A stretch of 36,245 nt of DNA, taken from assembly GCA_905192805.1 (NCBI GenBank), contig CAJJMF010000003.1, positions 1 through 36,245 of the forward strand, given 5' to 3'. A program made the position numbers and the translations under genes. The notes beneath the pieces are model-generated. The model saw only the letters and a program-made list of their open reading frames with translations, did no database searches and was not told where the DNA came from. This stretch comes from an uncultured Sutterella sp. (lineage in GTDB: Bacteria > Pseudomonadota > Gammaproteobacteria > Burkholderiales > Burkholderiaceae_F). Below are positions 24,108 to 32,727 of the stretch, one piece after another (position 1 is the stretch's first letter; each line of letters opens with the position of its first letter).

Positions 24108-26144
24108 ATGACTGAAACGAATCCGCTTTTAACGATTACCGATTTAATTGACTATGCGGCCATTCGGCCTGAACATATTGCCCCGGCGCTGGAAACCTTG
24201 GGGGCTCGACTGGATGAGGTCCTCGCCCAGGTTACTGATAGCGCGACGCCTGCCACCTGGGAGGCGGTCGTGGTACCACTGGAACAAGCCCTCGAAGCCT
24301 ATAGCCGCGCGTGGGGCGCGGTAGGTCACTTACAAAGTGTGGTCGATACGCCCGCTCTGCGTGATGCCTACAACGAACAGCTCCCCTTGGTGAGTGCTCG
24401 CTTTATTGCCCTCTCGCAAAACGAAGGGCTCTTTGAAAAATACAAAGCCATGGCCAAGTCGAGTGACTTTGCCACGCTCGATGCTGTGCGTCAGCGCTTA
24501 GTGAAACGTGAACTGCGTGACTTCCACCTCAGCGGGGCCGATTTACCAGAAAACGAACGCAACCGCGTGAAAGCGATTGGAGAAAAGCTCTCGCTGTTGT
24601 CGCAAAAATTTAGCGAAAACTTGCTCGATGCCACCAATGCCTGGGAATTGGTGTTACCCACCGATGAACGCCTCGCGGGGATCCCCGAGGACGCCAAAGC
24701 GCTTTTTGCCATGCAAGCGGAGGCGGCCGGAAAAACAGGCTATCGCCTCACGTTGCAGTTCCCGAGCTATTTACCCGTGATGCAATATGCCGATGACCGC
24801 GAATTGCGTGAAACGGTCTACAAAGCGTTTGCCACCCGTGCCTCCGAGTTTGACGGGGGTAAGTTTGATAACACGGCCACGATCAATGAGATCCTCGCGT
24901 TACGTGCCGAAGAAGCCCAGTTGCTTGGGTTTAAGAACTATGCCGAATCGTCGCTCGCCACTAAGATGGCCGAAAGTCCCATGGAAGTCGTGGACTTTTT
25001 GCGTCAACTCGCTCAGCGTGCCAAGCCCTATGCCCAAAAAGACATGGACGAACTCAAAGCGTTTGCTCGTGAGGAGTTGGGATTAGACGAATTAAAGCCC
25101 TGGGACCAAGCGTGGGCCTCGGAAAAACTTCGTCAAGCCCGCTACAGCTACTCGGATCAAACGGTCAAACAGTATTTCACCGAACCCACGGTCTTTCAGG
25201 GTCTCTTCCGACTCATCGAGACACTCTACTCCGTGAAATTTGAAGAAAAAAAGGTGAGTGTCTGGCATCCCGATGTGAAATTCTTTGAACTCACCCGCAA
25301 TGGCGAAACCATCGCGAACCTCTACGTGGACCTTTATGCCCGTGAGGGCAAGCGCTCGGGCGCTTGGATGGATTCGGATCGCTCACGCGAATGGGTGAAC
25401 GGAACATTGCAAACCCCGATTGCGTACTTGGTCTGCAACTTTGCCCCGGGCGTACAGGGCAAACCCTCGACCTTAACCCACGACGAAGTGACCACCCTCT
25501 TCCACGAAATGGGTCATGGGTTACACCATATGCTCACCCATCAAGTGGAGTCGGGTGTCTCTGGCATCAACGGCGTGGAATGGGATGCGGTCGAATTGCC
25601 AAGCCAATTCATGGAAAACTTTGCCTGGGAATGGGCAGTCGTTGAGGGGCTCACGAAGCACGTGGATACGGGCGAAACCTTACCGCGTTCGCTCTTTGAC
25701 AAAATGCTCGCCGCCAAGAACTTCCAATCGGGCTTAATGTGCGTACGCCAAGTGGAATTTGCCCTCTTCGATATGCTGCTTCACAGCGAATTCCAAGCCG
25801 ACAAAGAAACGTTTATGGACGTCTTAACCCGTGTTCGTAACGAAGTAGCCGTGGTCTTCCCGCCTGCCTACAACCGTTTCCCGCAAAGCTTCTCGCATAT
25901 CTTTGCCGGGGGCTATGCGGCAGGTTACTACAGCTACAAGTGGGCGGAAGTCCTCTCGAGCGATGCGTTTTCTGCGTTTGAAGAAGAAGGCATCTTAAAC
26001 CCCGAAACGGGTCGTCGCTTTGAAAATGAAATCTTGGGCCGCGGTTCGAGCCGTGACGCCATGGATAACTTCGTTGCCTTCCGTGGTCGTAAACCCACAC
26101 TCGACGCACTCATGCGTCACAGTGGCATGGATAAGCCGCTCTAA
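24108..26144 (+). CDS. prlC: Oligopeptidase A (M3 family zinc metallopeptidase)
   Basis: The 678-residue cytosolic peptidase degrades short peptides, including cleaved signal peptides. The zinc site HEMGH is at 466-470, with the third ligand in the downstream GVEWDAVELPSQ segment; the C-terminal FAGGYAAGYYSYKWAE substrate-binding region with its Tyr residues is intact. Length equals the E. coli enzyme (about 680). I chose the ATG at 24108 (MTETNPLL) because the upstream in-frame start (24066) falls in the hairpin. The ribosome site is weak, so partial coupling to folD transcription is plausible. Confidence 0.95.
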   Translation: MTETNPLLTITDLIDYAAIRPEHIAPALETLGARLDEVLAQVTDSATPATWEAVVVPLEQALEAYSRAWGAVGHLQSVVDTPALRDAYNEQLPLVSARFIALSQNEGLFEKYKAMAKSSDFATLDAVRQRLVKRELRDFHLSGADLPENERNRVKAIGEKLSLLSQKFSENLLDATNAWELVLPTDERLAGIPEDAKALFAMQAEAAGKTGYRLTLQFPSYLPVMQYADDRELRETVYKAFATRASEFDGGKFDNTATINEILALRAEEAQLLGFKNYAESSLATKMAESPMEVVDFLRQLAQRAKPYAQKDMDELKAFAREELGLDELKPWDQAWASEKLRQARYSYSDQTVKQYFTEPTVFQGLFRLIETLYSVKFEEKKVSVWHPDVKFFELTRNGETIANLYVDLYAREGKRSGAWMDSDRSREWVNGTLQTPIAYLVCNFAPGVQGKPSTLTHDEVTTLFHEMGHGLHHMLTHQVESGVSGINGVEWDAVELPSQFMENFAWEWAVVEGLTKHVDTGETLPRSLFDKMLAAKNFQSGLMCVRQVEFALFDMLLHSEFQADKETFMDVLTRVRNEVAVVFPPAYNRFPQSFSHIFAGGYAAGYYSYKWAEVLSSDAFSAFEEEGILNPETGRRFENEILGRGSSRDAMDNFVAFRGRKPTLDALMRHSGMDKPL

Positions 26145-26159
26145 GGGCACGCTCTGGGC

Positions 26160-26195
26160 ACTGAGGAGTGCGTGGGCACTCCCTCAGTCCTTTTT
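26160..26195 (+). terminator. Terminator after prlC
   Basis: Twelve-bp stem (ACTGAGG-AGTGC / GCACT-C-CCTCAGT, one bulged C), a 4-nt loop, then CCTTTTT. It separates prlC from xthA. Confidence 0.9.
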
Positions 26196-26221
26196 ATCCC
26201 ATAACCCTAGGAGACAAGATA

Positions 26222-27025
26222 ATGGCATTGCGCGTGGCGAGCTGGAATGTGAACTCTTTACGAGTACGACTGCCCCAAGTGTTGCGTTGGCTCGAAGCCA
26301 CTCAAACGGATGCATTGGTACTACAGGAAACCAAACTCACGGATGACCAATTCCCGCAGGACGCTTTCCAAAGTGCAGGCTTTGAGGTGGCCTTTGTCGG
26401 GCAAAAAACCTACAACGGGGTAGCGCTCATCACCCGTCGCGACACCCTGACGGTGAGTGACGTGGTCTACAACGTTCCGGGTTTTCCCGACGAACAAAAG
26501 CGGTTAGTGAGCGCCACGCTCACCCCCAAAGCAACCCCCGATAAACCCTTTACGATGGTGGGGGGTTACATCCCCAATGGCAATGAGTTAGGGAGCTGGA
26601 AGTACCTCTATAAACTCGACTGGTTGGCAGCGCTCGAAGACTACTTACGCACGTGTCTGGCGCACAATCCTCGTCTCGTGATGGGGGGCGACTTTAATAT
26701 CGCCCCAGAAGATCGTGACGTGTGGGATCCCGTCAGCTGGCACGAGAAAGTCCTCACGAGTAAAGCAGAACGCTATGCCCTGGACACGTTGCTAGCGCTG
26801 GGACTCGTGGACAGTTTCCGAGCGCTGGTAAGTGACAAAGACCGCTTCTCGTGGTGGGACTATCGTCAGGCAGCATTTGAACGTAACCACGGCCTACGTA
26901 TTGACTTACTCTTAGTCTCGGAAGCCATGAAAGCCGACCTGGCTGAAGTCGGGATTGATACCGAGCCGCGTGGCTGGGATCAACCCTCTGACCACGCCCC
27001 CGTGTGGGTCAGCTTCAAAGGCTAA
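26222..27025 (+). CDS. xthA: Exodeoxyribonuclease III (AP endonuclease)
   Basis: The 267-residue enzyme of the EEP superfamily incises abasic DNA and removes 3' blocking groups in base-excision repair. Signatures in order are SWNVNSLR, LQETKLTD (metal-binding Glu), GGYIPNG, GGDFNIAPED (catalytic Asp and Asn) and SDHAPVWV (catalytic His). AGGAG lies 8 nt before the ATG at 26222; the longer ORF starting at 26168 would begin inside the upstream terminator. Confidence 0.96.
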   Translation: MALRVASWNVNSLRVRLPQVLRWLEATQTDALVLQETKLTDDQFPQDAFQSAGFEVAFVGQKTYNGVALITRRDTLTVSDVVYNVPGFPDEQKRLVSATLTPKATPDKPFTMVGGYIPNGNELGSWKYLYKLDWLAALEDYLRTCLAHNPRLVMGGDFNIAPEDRDVWDPVSWHEKVLTSKAERYALDTLLALGLVDSFRALVSDKDRFSWWDYRQAAFERNHGLRIDLLLVSEAMKADLAEVGIDTEPRGWDQPSDHAPVWVSFKG

Positions 27026-27043
27026 CCCGCCGCCCTCCTAACG

Positions 27044-27069
27044 GAAGCGAGGTTCCCTTACCTCGCTTC
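27044..27069. other. Hairpin spanning the cusS stop codon, between convergent xthA and cusS
   Basis: Perfect 10-bp stem GAAGCGAGGT / ACCTCGCTTC with a 6-nt loop. The cusS stop codon (27060-27058) lies inside it. No T tract follows in either direction, so it is not a standard intrinsic terminator; it could still block exonuclease decay or assist Rho. Confidence 0.65.
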
Positions 27070-28584
27070 ACTGATTTCATGCCCAGCCTCGCGGTTGGGC
27101 GGTACTTTGGGCAGGGTCACGAGGAATCGGGTGGACTCGGCATCCGAGGCGACCGTCACCACGCCGTGATGTGCCTGCACGATGGACTTCACAATCGCTA
27201 GCCCAATCCCACTGCCTTCTCCCTGACGACGCCGCGAAGGATCGACTCGGTAAAACCGATCAAAGAGTTTCGGTAAATGTTCTGCCGGGATAGGTGTCCC
27301 GGGATTGGCTACCTCGAGTGAAACCGAGTCCGGATGCGCTTCGAGGCGCACCGTCACGGATTGCCCGGCCGGGGTGTAGCGCACGGCATTACTGAGTAAA
27401 TTGCTGATCGCACGACGAATCATCAACGAGTCCCCGGTGACCTCAACCGAGTCCCCGATGAGCACCAATCCTACGGAGCGTTCATCAGCCCAGGCTTCAA
27501 AAAAGTCAAACACCTTCGTCACTTCGGTCTTTAGATCCAGCAACTGGGACGACACTGGCATATGGGCATTATCCGCCTGAGCCAAAAAGAGCATATCGCT
27601 GATCATGCGCGTCATGCGGTTGTACTCTTCCAAGTTCGAGTAGAGCACATCTTCCAACTCTTTTTTCGTTCGCGATTGACTCAAGGCAATTTCCGTTTGC
27701 GTCATCAAATTCGTTACGGGCGTACGGATTTCATGCGCGATGTCCACCGAAAAATTGGCCTGTCGTGTGAACACATCCTCTATTTTTTCAATCATCTGAT
27801 TAAAGGAGCGTACCAGCTGCTCCAACTCGACCGGTACTTTCTGAGGGTCAAGTCGCATATCCAAATTTTTCGACGTGATGTTCTTAATCTCGTCACTCAC
27901 ATGGCGTAACGGTCGGTGCCCTTGGCGAATCACAAAACGCATCAAGAGGATCAACACGATGCTAATGCCCGCCGCAATCAGTAAGAGATTTTGGGTGAGC
28001 GTGCGAATGTAGTGCGTATGAAAGTCAATCGAGACCCCAACGAGCAAGGTATAGGGTTCGGGGTTTCCATTGAGACGATACGTTCCACGGGTCGCGATCA
28101 CGCGATAGGCTCCCGAAGGGGATGCGGCAGGGTGCCCACCCGCGCCATGATGGTGCGCAGAGGACACGGTGTGTTCCCCCCGAAGGGACGCATCACGTGG
28201 ACTCTCCCAGGTAAAAATCGGGGCGCTGGCGCTCGTGCTCGTGTCAATGGCTCGTGGCAAGGCCTCACGGAGCCATTCTCCGGTATCTGACACCGCTAAC
28301 CGCTCCCCCTGAGCATCCACGGCCAACACCGAAGCATTCGGATGATTTTTAACGGCCGCTTCGAGTTGCTCCGTTTTGGTTTCACGACTCACCACTGGGA
28401 TTTGGATTACTCGCGTGAGCCCCTCATTAATCTGAAGGAGCGCTTCTGCGTCCAACTCATAAAAATGCTCCTCAACGGAGTGAATCATCACCCAAGAAAA
28501 AACTAAGAAGGCAACCGTGGTACACAGACTCATGAAAAACGTGAGTCGAACGGCGAGCGAGAATGGACGGCGCCCCTTACTCAT
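27058..28584 (-). CDS. cusS: Copper/silver sensor histidine kinase CusS
   Basis: The 508-residue membrane kinase of the heavy-metal sensor family phosphorylates CusR when periplasmic Cu(I)/Ag(I) rises. It has transmembrane helix 1 (~10-35), a periplasmic domain (~36-195), transmembrane helix 2 (~198-218), then HAMP, HisKA with DIAHEIRTPVTNL and an HATPase with NLLSNAVRYT and GSGIGLAIV. A His-rich loop, AHHHGAGGHP at ~143-152, lies in the periplasmic part and is a likely metal-binding addition. The ATG at 28584 overlaps the cusR stop by 8 nt and has GAGG upstream, so the pair is coupled. Confidence 0.93.
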   Translation of the reverse strand: MSKGRRPFSLAVRLTFFMSLCTTVAFLVFSWVMIHSVEEHFYELDAEALLQINEGLTRVIQIPVVSRETKTEQLEAAVKNHPNASVLAVDAQGERLAVSDTGEWLREALPRAIDTSTSASAPIFTWESPRDASLRGEHTVSSAHHHGAGGHPAASPSGAYRVIATRGTYRLNGNPEPYTLLVGVSIDFHTHYIRTLTQNLLLIAAGISIVLILLMRFVIRQGHRPLRHVSDEIKNITSKNLDMRLDPQKVPVELEQLVRSFNQMIEKIEDVFTRQANFSVDIAHEIRTPVTNLMTQTEIALSQSRTKKELEDVLYSNLEEYNRMTRMISDMLFLAQADNAHMPVSSQLLDLKTEVTKVFDFFEAWADERSVGLVLIGDSVEVTGDSLMIRRAISNLLSNAVRYTPAGQSVTVRLEAHPDSVSLEVANPGTPIPAEHLPKLFDRFYRVDPSRRRQGEGSGIGLAIVKSIVQAHHGVVTVASDAESTRFLVTLPKVPPNREAGHEISEAR

Positions 28585-29257
28585 CACGTACCTCAAGCGT
28601 ATAGCCCACACCACGAACCGTATGAATTAATTTGGGTTCATAGTCCGCGTCCATCTTCGCCCGTAACCGCTTGACGGCGACATCGATCACATTGGTATCG
28701 CTGTCAAAATTGATATCCCAGACTTGGGACGCAATGAGCGAGCGTGGGAGCACTTCCCCTTGATGGCGAAGGAAAAACTCCAACAAACTGAATTCTTTAC
28801 TGGTGAGCTGAATACGGTTTCCGGCACGCGTCACTTTACGGCTCACCACATCGAGGGTGAGATCGGCCACCATGAATTCGCTTTCGTTGATCACGGTATG
28901 CCCACGACGTAAAAGGGTGCGCACCCGCGCCAAGAGTTCCGCAAAGGCAAAGGGTTTGACCAAATAATCATCTGCGCCCAACTCCAACCCTTTCACGCGA
29001 TGCTCAATACTGCCGAGCGCAGTGAGCAGTAAAACAGGCACGCCTTTTTTGGCGCTTCGCAACATCCGTACAATGTCCCAACCGCTGATGCCGGGCAACA
29101 TCACATCCAGGATGACCAAATCGTACTCCCCCGTGACGGCCAAGTGATACCCCTCGAGCCCGTTATCGGTATGGTCCACGACAAAGCCCGCCTCGGAAAG
29201 ACCTTTACTGAGATATTCGGCCGTTTTACCTTCGTCTTCAACAATCAAGAGTTTCAT
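28577..29257 (-). CDS. cusR: Copper/silver response regulator CusR (OmpR family)
   Basis: The 226-residue protein has a receiver domain (D51 phosphoacceptor in VILDVMLPG, KPFAFAELLAR) and an OmpR-type winged helix (LTSKEFSLLEFFLRHQGEVL, HTVRGVGYTLE). It is the CusR/CopR/PcoR kind by overall sequence. The CusR-box palindrome 83 bp upstream is its expected binding site. It overlaps cusS and is transcribed divergently from cusCFBA. AAGGA lies 7 nt before the ATG. Confidence 0.95.
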   Translation of the reverse strand: MKLLIVEDEGKTAEYLSKGLSEAGFVVDHTDNGLEGYHLAVTGEYDLVILDVMLPGISGWDIVRMLRSAKKGVPVLLLTALGSIEHRVKGLELGADDYLVKPFAFAELLARVRTLLRRGHTVINESEFMVADLTLDVVSRKVTRAGNRIQLTSKEFSLLEFFLRHQGEVLPRSLIASQVWDINFDSDTNVIDVAVKRLRAKMDADYEPKLIHTVRGVGYTLEVRDE

Positions 29258-29291
29258 AGGGAGTCCTTGTTGGCTCGGTTGCCTGAGTTAA

Positions 29292-29307
29292 CGCTATCAG
29301 GATAGCG
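29292..29307. repeat. Inverted repeat in the cusR leader
   Basis: CGCTATC-AG-GATAGCG: 7-bp arms, 2-nt spacer, 35 bp upstream of cusR. The centre is too tight for an RNA loop of normal size, so a DNA-binding site or part of the cusR promoter is more likely. Confidence 0.5.
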
Positions 29308-29339
29308 ACTCTCGGGGCAATGCGCTCACGAGAATCGGG

Positions 29340-29361
29340 AAAATGACAATTTTGTCATCTT
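29340..29361. promoter_or_regulatory. CusR box
   Basis: AAAATGACAA-TT-TTGTCAT then CTT. E. coli CusR binds the palindrome AAAATGACAA-NN-TTGTCATTTT; this copy differs only in the right outer flank. It lies between cusR and cusC. A candidate cusC -10 (TAATAT, 29392-29397) is about 40 bp to the right, placing the box just upstream of the -35 region. Confidence 0.9.
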
Positions 29362-29439
29362 TGTGTCAGAGGACTAACAGAGTTCACTACGTAATATACG
29401 CTCACGACTTGTCTCTATTTTCCGAGGATCCGTAGCACC

Positions 29440-30825
29440 ATGCGTCAGCTAACCATTGCGAGTGTATGCTCACTGTTGTTTCTCTCTGGGTGTGTCTCGT
29501 TAGCCCCCGAGTACCAGCGGCCTCCTATGCCGGTACCCCAACAGTTTTCGCTCAGTCAGCAAGCCTTAACGCCGGTGCTCGATACCTATCAGGATACCGG
29601 TTGGCGTACCTTTTTCCCCGACGCTACCCTGCAAGGGCTCATTCGCGAAGCGCTAGAAAACAATCGCGACTTGCGCATGGCTGTGCTCAAAGCCGAGGAA
29701 ACGCTCGCGAGCCTCTCGGCCACCGATGCAGCCCGCTACCCGCAACTCAACCTTACGGGTACTTCCACCTACCAAGGCGGGATCGACTCCGAGATGGGGA
29801 CGACACAAAACTTCAAAGTGGGGCTCGGGATAAGCTACCCCTTGGATTTCTTCGGTCGACTCAAAAATATGACGGAAAGTGCTCGTGAGAACTACCTCGC
29901 TAGTGAGGCTTCTCGCCGTGCCGTCCATATTTTGTTGGTCTCCCAAGTGGCTCAAGCCTACTTTAACCAACAAAGAAGTTACCGAAAACTTCAACTCGCC
30001 CAAGACACGCTCAAAAACTTGGAGCAGTCCTATCGCTTTGTCGAACAACAGCTCGCTACGGGGCGCGCCACGGTGTTAGCCATTGAGCAAGCCAAAGGCC
30101 AAATCGACGCGACACGTGCCGACCTGGCGGCAGCCTCGGGGGCGCTAGCGCAGGCCAATAATGCCCTGGCGATCCTTTTAGGGACCTATCGTACCCTACC
30201 GCCCCCCAATGCGGACGTGAAAAACGCGATTCGCCCAGTCACCTTGCCCGCGAACCTCCCTTCAAGCATTCTTTTGCAACGTCCGGACATTGAACAAGCG
30301 GAACACGCCTTACGAGCGGCCAATGCCAATATTGGGGTGGCTCGTGCGGCCTTTTTCCCGAACATTACGCTCACGAGCGCACTCTCCACGGGGAGTAATG
30401 CACTCTCTGGGCTTTTTGGGGCCGGTACGGGCATGTGGAGTTTTATCCCTCAACTCACGCAACCGCTCTTTAACGCGGGCCTTAATGAAGCCAATCTTCA
30501 GGTGGCCAAATTAAAGCAACAAGAAGCGGTCGTGACCTACGAACAAAAAATTCAAGCCGCCTTTAAATCGGTCGCCGATGCACTCGCCCTGCGCACCAGC
30601 TTGGCCGATCAGATCAGTGCCAAAGAACGGTATTTGGAAACGTTAGAGCGCACGCTCGATCGAGCCCGCACCCTCTTTGCGCATGGGGCGGTGAGTTACA
30701 TCGAAGTGCTCAACGCAGAGCGCACGCGCTTTGCCACTCAACAATCCCTTGTGGACCTTTATTACAACCAACAAGTCAATGAAATTAATCTTTTCACCGC
30801 CTTGGGTGGTGGCTGGATTGAATAG
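29440..30825 (+). CDS. cusC: CusC outer-membrane channel of the copper/silver efflux pump
   Basis: The 461-residue lipoprotein of the NodT/OEP family has a signal peptide with lipobox LSGC (lipidated C18) and two repeats of the outer-membrane efflux fold (ALENNRDLRMAVL, ANANIGVARAAFFPNITLT, FNAGLNEA). It forms the trimeric exit duct for CusA/CusB. It is the first gene after the CusR box, in the same cusCFBA order as E. coli. cusF follows after 30 bp. Confidence 0.93.
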   Translation: MRQLTIASVCSLLFLSGCVSLAPEYQRPPMPVPQQFSLSQQALTPVLDTYQDTGWRTFFPDATLQGLIREALENNRDLRMAVLKAEETLASLSATDAARYPQLNLTGTSTYQGGIDSEMGTTQNFKVGLGISYPLDFFGRLKNMTESARENYLASEASRRAVHILLVSQVAQAYFNQQRSYRKLQLAQDTLKNLEQSYRFVEQQLATGRATVLAIEQAKGQIDATRADLAAASGALAQANNALAILLGTYRTLPPPNADVKNAIRPVTLPANLPSSILLQRPDIEQAEHALRAANANIGVARAAFFPNITLTSALSTGSNALSGLFGAGTGMWSFIPQLTQPLFNAGLNEANLQVAKLKQQEAVVTYEQKIQAAFKSVADALALRTSLADQISAKERYLETLERTLDRARTLFAHGAVSYIEVLNAERTRFATQQSLVDLYYNQQVNEINLFTALGGGWIE

Positions 30826-30855
30826 CGCTTTCTCTTTTTACTTATGGAGTACACC

Positions 30856-31215
30856 ATGAATACCTTTACCAAATCTGCTCTCTTTGCTGCTGCCTCCTTA
30901 CTCTTAGCCGGTGGCGCTGTGGCGGCCGATGAACATCACCATCACATGGGGATGGATCACTCCGCCATGACGCAGCAAACCGAAAAAGTCGTTGTGGCTC
31001 AAGGCGTTGTGGAAAACGTTAAGGCGGATCAGAAAGCCGTGACGATCACCCACGAGCCCATCGCTGCCTTACAGTGGCCGGGCATGACAATGGACTTTCA
31101 GTACGCCGACGACAATGCTGCCGTCAAGTCCTTGAAAAAAGGCGACAAAGTACGTTTTTCGTTCGTACAGCGTGGTGATGCGTACGTGATCAAGCAGATC
31201 AAAGCCGCCAAATAA
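30856..31215 (+). CDS. cusF: CusF periplasmic copper/silver chaperone
   Basis: The 119-residue exported protein has a signal peptide (cleavage after AVAA, ~24) and a His/Met-rich tail, DEHHHHMGMDH. The OB-like metal domain carries the H/W/M/M site: ITHEPIAALQWPGMTMDF. CusF hands Cu(I)/Ag(I) to CusB in the periplasm. The ATG at 30856 has GGAG 6 nt upstream; the ATG 12 nt earlier overlaps that ribosome site and is rejected. A strong hairpin follows the gene. Confidence 0.95.
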   Translation: MNTFTKSALFAAASLLLAGGAVAADEHHHHMGMDHSAMTQQTEKVVVAQGVVENVKADQKAVTITHEPIAALQWPGMTMDFQYADDNAAVKSLKKGDKVRFSFVQRGDAYVIKQIKAAK

Positions 31216-31234
31216 GGCTTCGCTCTGAACGCTA

Positions 31235-31257
31235 GGCTTGGGCCCGTGGCCCAAGCC
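31235..31257 (+). other. GC-rich hairpin between cusF and cusB
   Basis: Perfect 10-bp stem GGCTTGGGCC / GGCCCAAGCC with a 3-nt loop and no T tract. It lies inside the operon, 20 nt after the cusF stop. It may protect the cusCF part of the mRNA from 3' decay and so raise CusF over CusBA. Confidence 0.75.
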
Positions 31258-31357
31258 ACCCCACCCTTTTGTCGACCAGACTCCCTACCGAGCGTTTTGC
31301 ACCGAGCCTCTGGCGACACGCTTTCCTTTCAAGACCTTTTTTGTGGAAACTTCCCCC

Positions 31358-32707
31358 ATGGCCAGTTCTACCGTGAAATACGCCACCACCATTATTGCCA
31401 GCTTGATTGCGGGTGCGCTCATTGGTGCAAGTGCTTGGCAACCCCTTCAATCCGTCCTCCCTGGGCTACTCGGTAAATCCACCACTCCCGACGCCGGCAC
31501 TTCGTCCGAGCGTAAGGTGCTCTATTGGTATGACCCGATGAAACCGGATGTGAAATTCGATAAACCCGGCAAATCCCCTTTTATGGACATGGACCTGGTA
31601 CCCAAATTCGCGGATGAAACGGGAAGTAATGCCAACGAAGAGGGGGTACGTATTAATCCGACCATCGTGCAAAACTTAGGATTAAAAACAGAACTGGTGA
31701 CCACGGCGCCCCTGCACTACCAGCAGTCCATTCCTGCCAACGTGAATTACAACGAATACCAATATTCGGTCGTACAAGCACGCTCCAGTGGGTTTGTGGA
31801 AAAGGTCTATCCGCATACCGTCGGGGATCAGGTCAAAAAGGGGGAACCCCTGATCGATATTACGATTCCGCAATGGGTGGAAACGCAGAGTGAATACCTC
31901 ATTTTGCTCAACACGGGCGGTAGCGCTACCCAGATCAAGGGGATTCTGGAACGACTCCGTTTAGCGGGGATGCCGGACGCGGATATTGAACGCCTCAAGC
32001 GCACCCAAACCATTCAAACACGCTTCACCATTCGTGCTCCCATTGAAGGCGTGATCACTGGGTTCGATTTACGTCAAGGGATGAACATTACTCCCACGAA
32101 CGTCATTGCCAAAATTCAAGGGATTGATCCGGTGTGGGTCAGTGCCGCCGTGCCCGAATCCATTGCCTATCTCTTAAAGGGAAAAACCGAACTCTCCCTC
32201 TCGGTATCTGCCTATCCGCAAGAGCAGTTCCCGGTGACGGACTGGCAGCTATTACCGTCGCTTGACGCAGGGACGCGTACGCTTCAAATTCGTATGCACG
32301 TCAATAACCCCGACGATCGTCTCAAGCCGGGGATGACGGCCTATCTCAACATTGATGCACAAAGCGAACCGATGTTGCAAATCCCCTCGCAAGCCATTAT
32401 TGATTCGGGCAAAGAGCAGCGCGTGATCGTGATGGATGCTCCTGGGCACTTTGTACCGAAACCCGTCAAAGTCCTCCATGAAGTGGGAGGCCGTGCCGCG
32501 ATTAGCGACGATGATCTCTTTGAAGGCGAAGAAGTCGTCGTAAGCGGACTCTTCTTAATTGATTCCGAAGCCAACATTGCCGGCGCGCTCGAACGCATGC
32601 GCCAAAGCACCACGGCGGTGCCCTCGGCGAGTACACCCGAAGGCGCCTCGGGGCAGTCATCAACGGCCCCTAGCTCGGATGATCACGCGGCACACGCCCA
32701 TCACTAA
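31358..32707 (+). CDS. cusB: CusB periplasmic adaptor of the copper/silver efflux pump
   Basis: The 449-residue membrane-fusion protein has an N-terminal transmembrane anchor (~5-28), a heavy-metal-binding segment (YWYDPMKPDVKFDKPGKSPFMDMDLVP) that holds the Met residues receiving metal from CusF, then lipoyl and alpha-hairpin parts (VEKVYPHTVGDQVKKGEPL) and beta-barrel domains. The C-terminus is His-rich (DDHAAHAHH). I chose ATG 31358 (MASSTV) because the residues upstream do not look like protein and begin in the hairpin. The ribosome site is weak (GGAAA). Confidence 0.93.
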   Translation: MASSTVKYATTIIASLIAGALIGASAWQPLQSVLPGLLGKSTTPDAGTSSERKVLYWYDPMKPDVKFDKPGKSPFMDMDLVPKFADETGSNANEEGVRINPTIVQNLGLKTELVTTAPLHYQQSIPANVNYNEYQYSVVQARSSGFVEKVYPHTVGDQVKKGEPLIDITIPQWVETQSEYLILLNTGGSATQIKGILERLRLAGMPDADIERLKRTQTIQTRFTIRAPIEGVITGFDLRQGMNITPTNVIAKIQGIDPVWVSAAVPESIAYLLKGKTELSLSVSAYPQEQFPVTDWQLLPSLDAGTRTLQIRMHVNNPDDRLKPGMTAYLNIDAQSEPMLQIPSQAIIDSGKEQRVIVMDAPGHFVPKPVKVLHEVGGRAAISDDDLFEGEEVVVSGLFLIDSEANIAGALERMRQSTTAVPSASTPEGASGQSSTAPSSDDHAAHAHH

Positions 32708-32727
32708 GCGCGAGGGAGTAAGAACTT

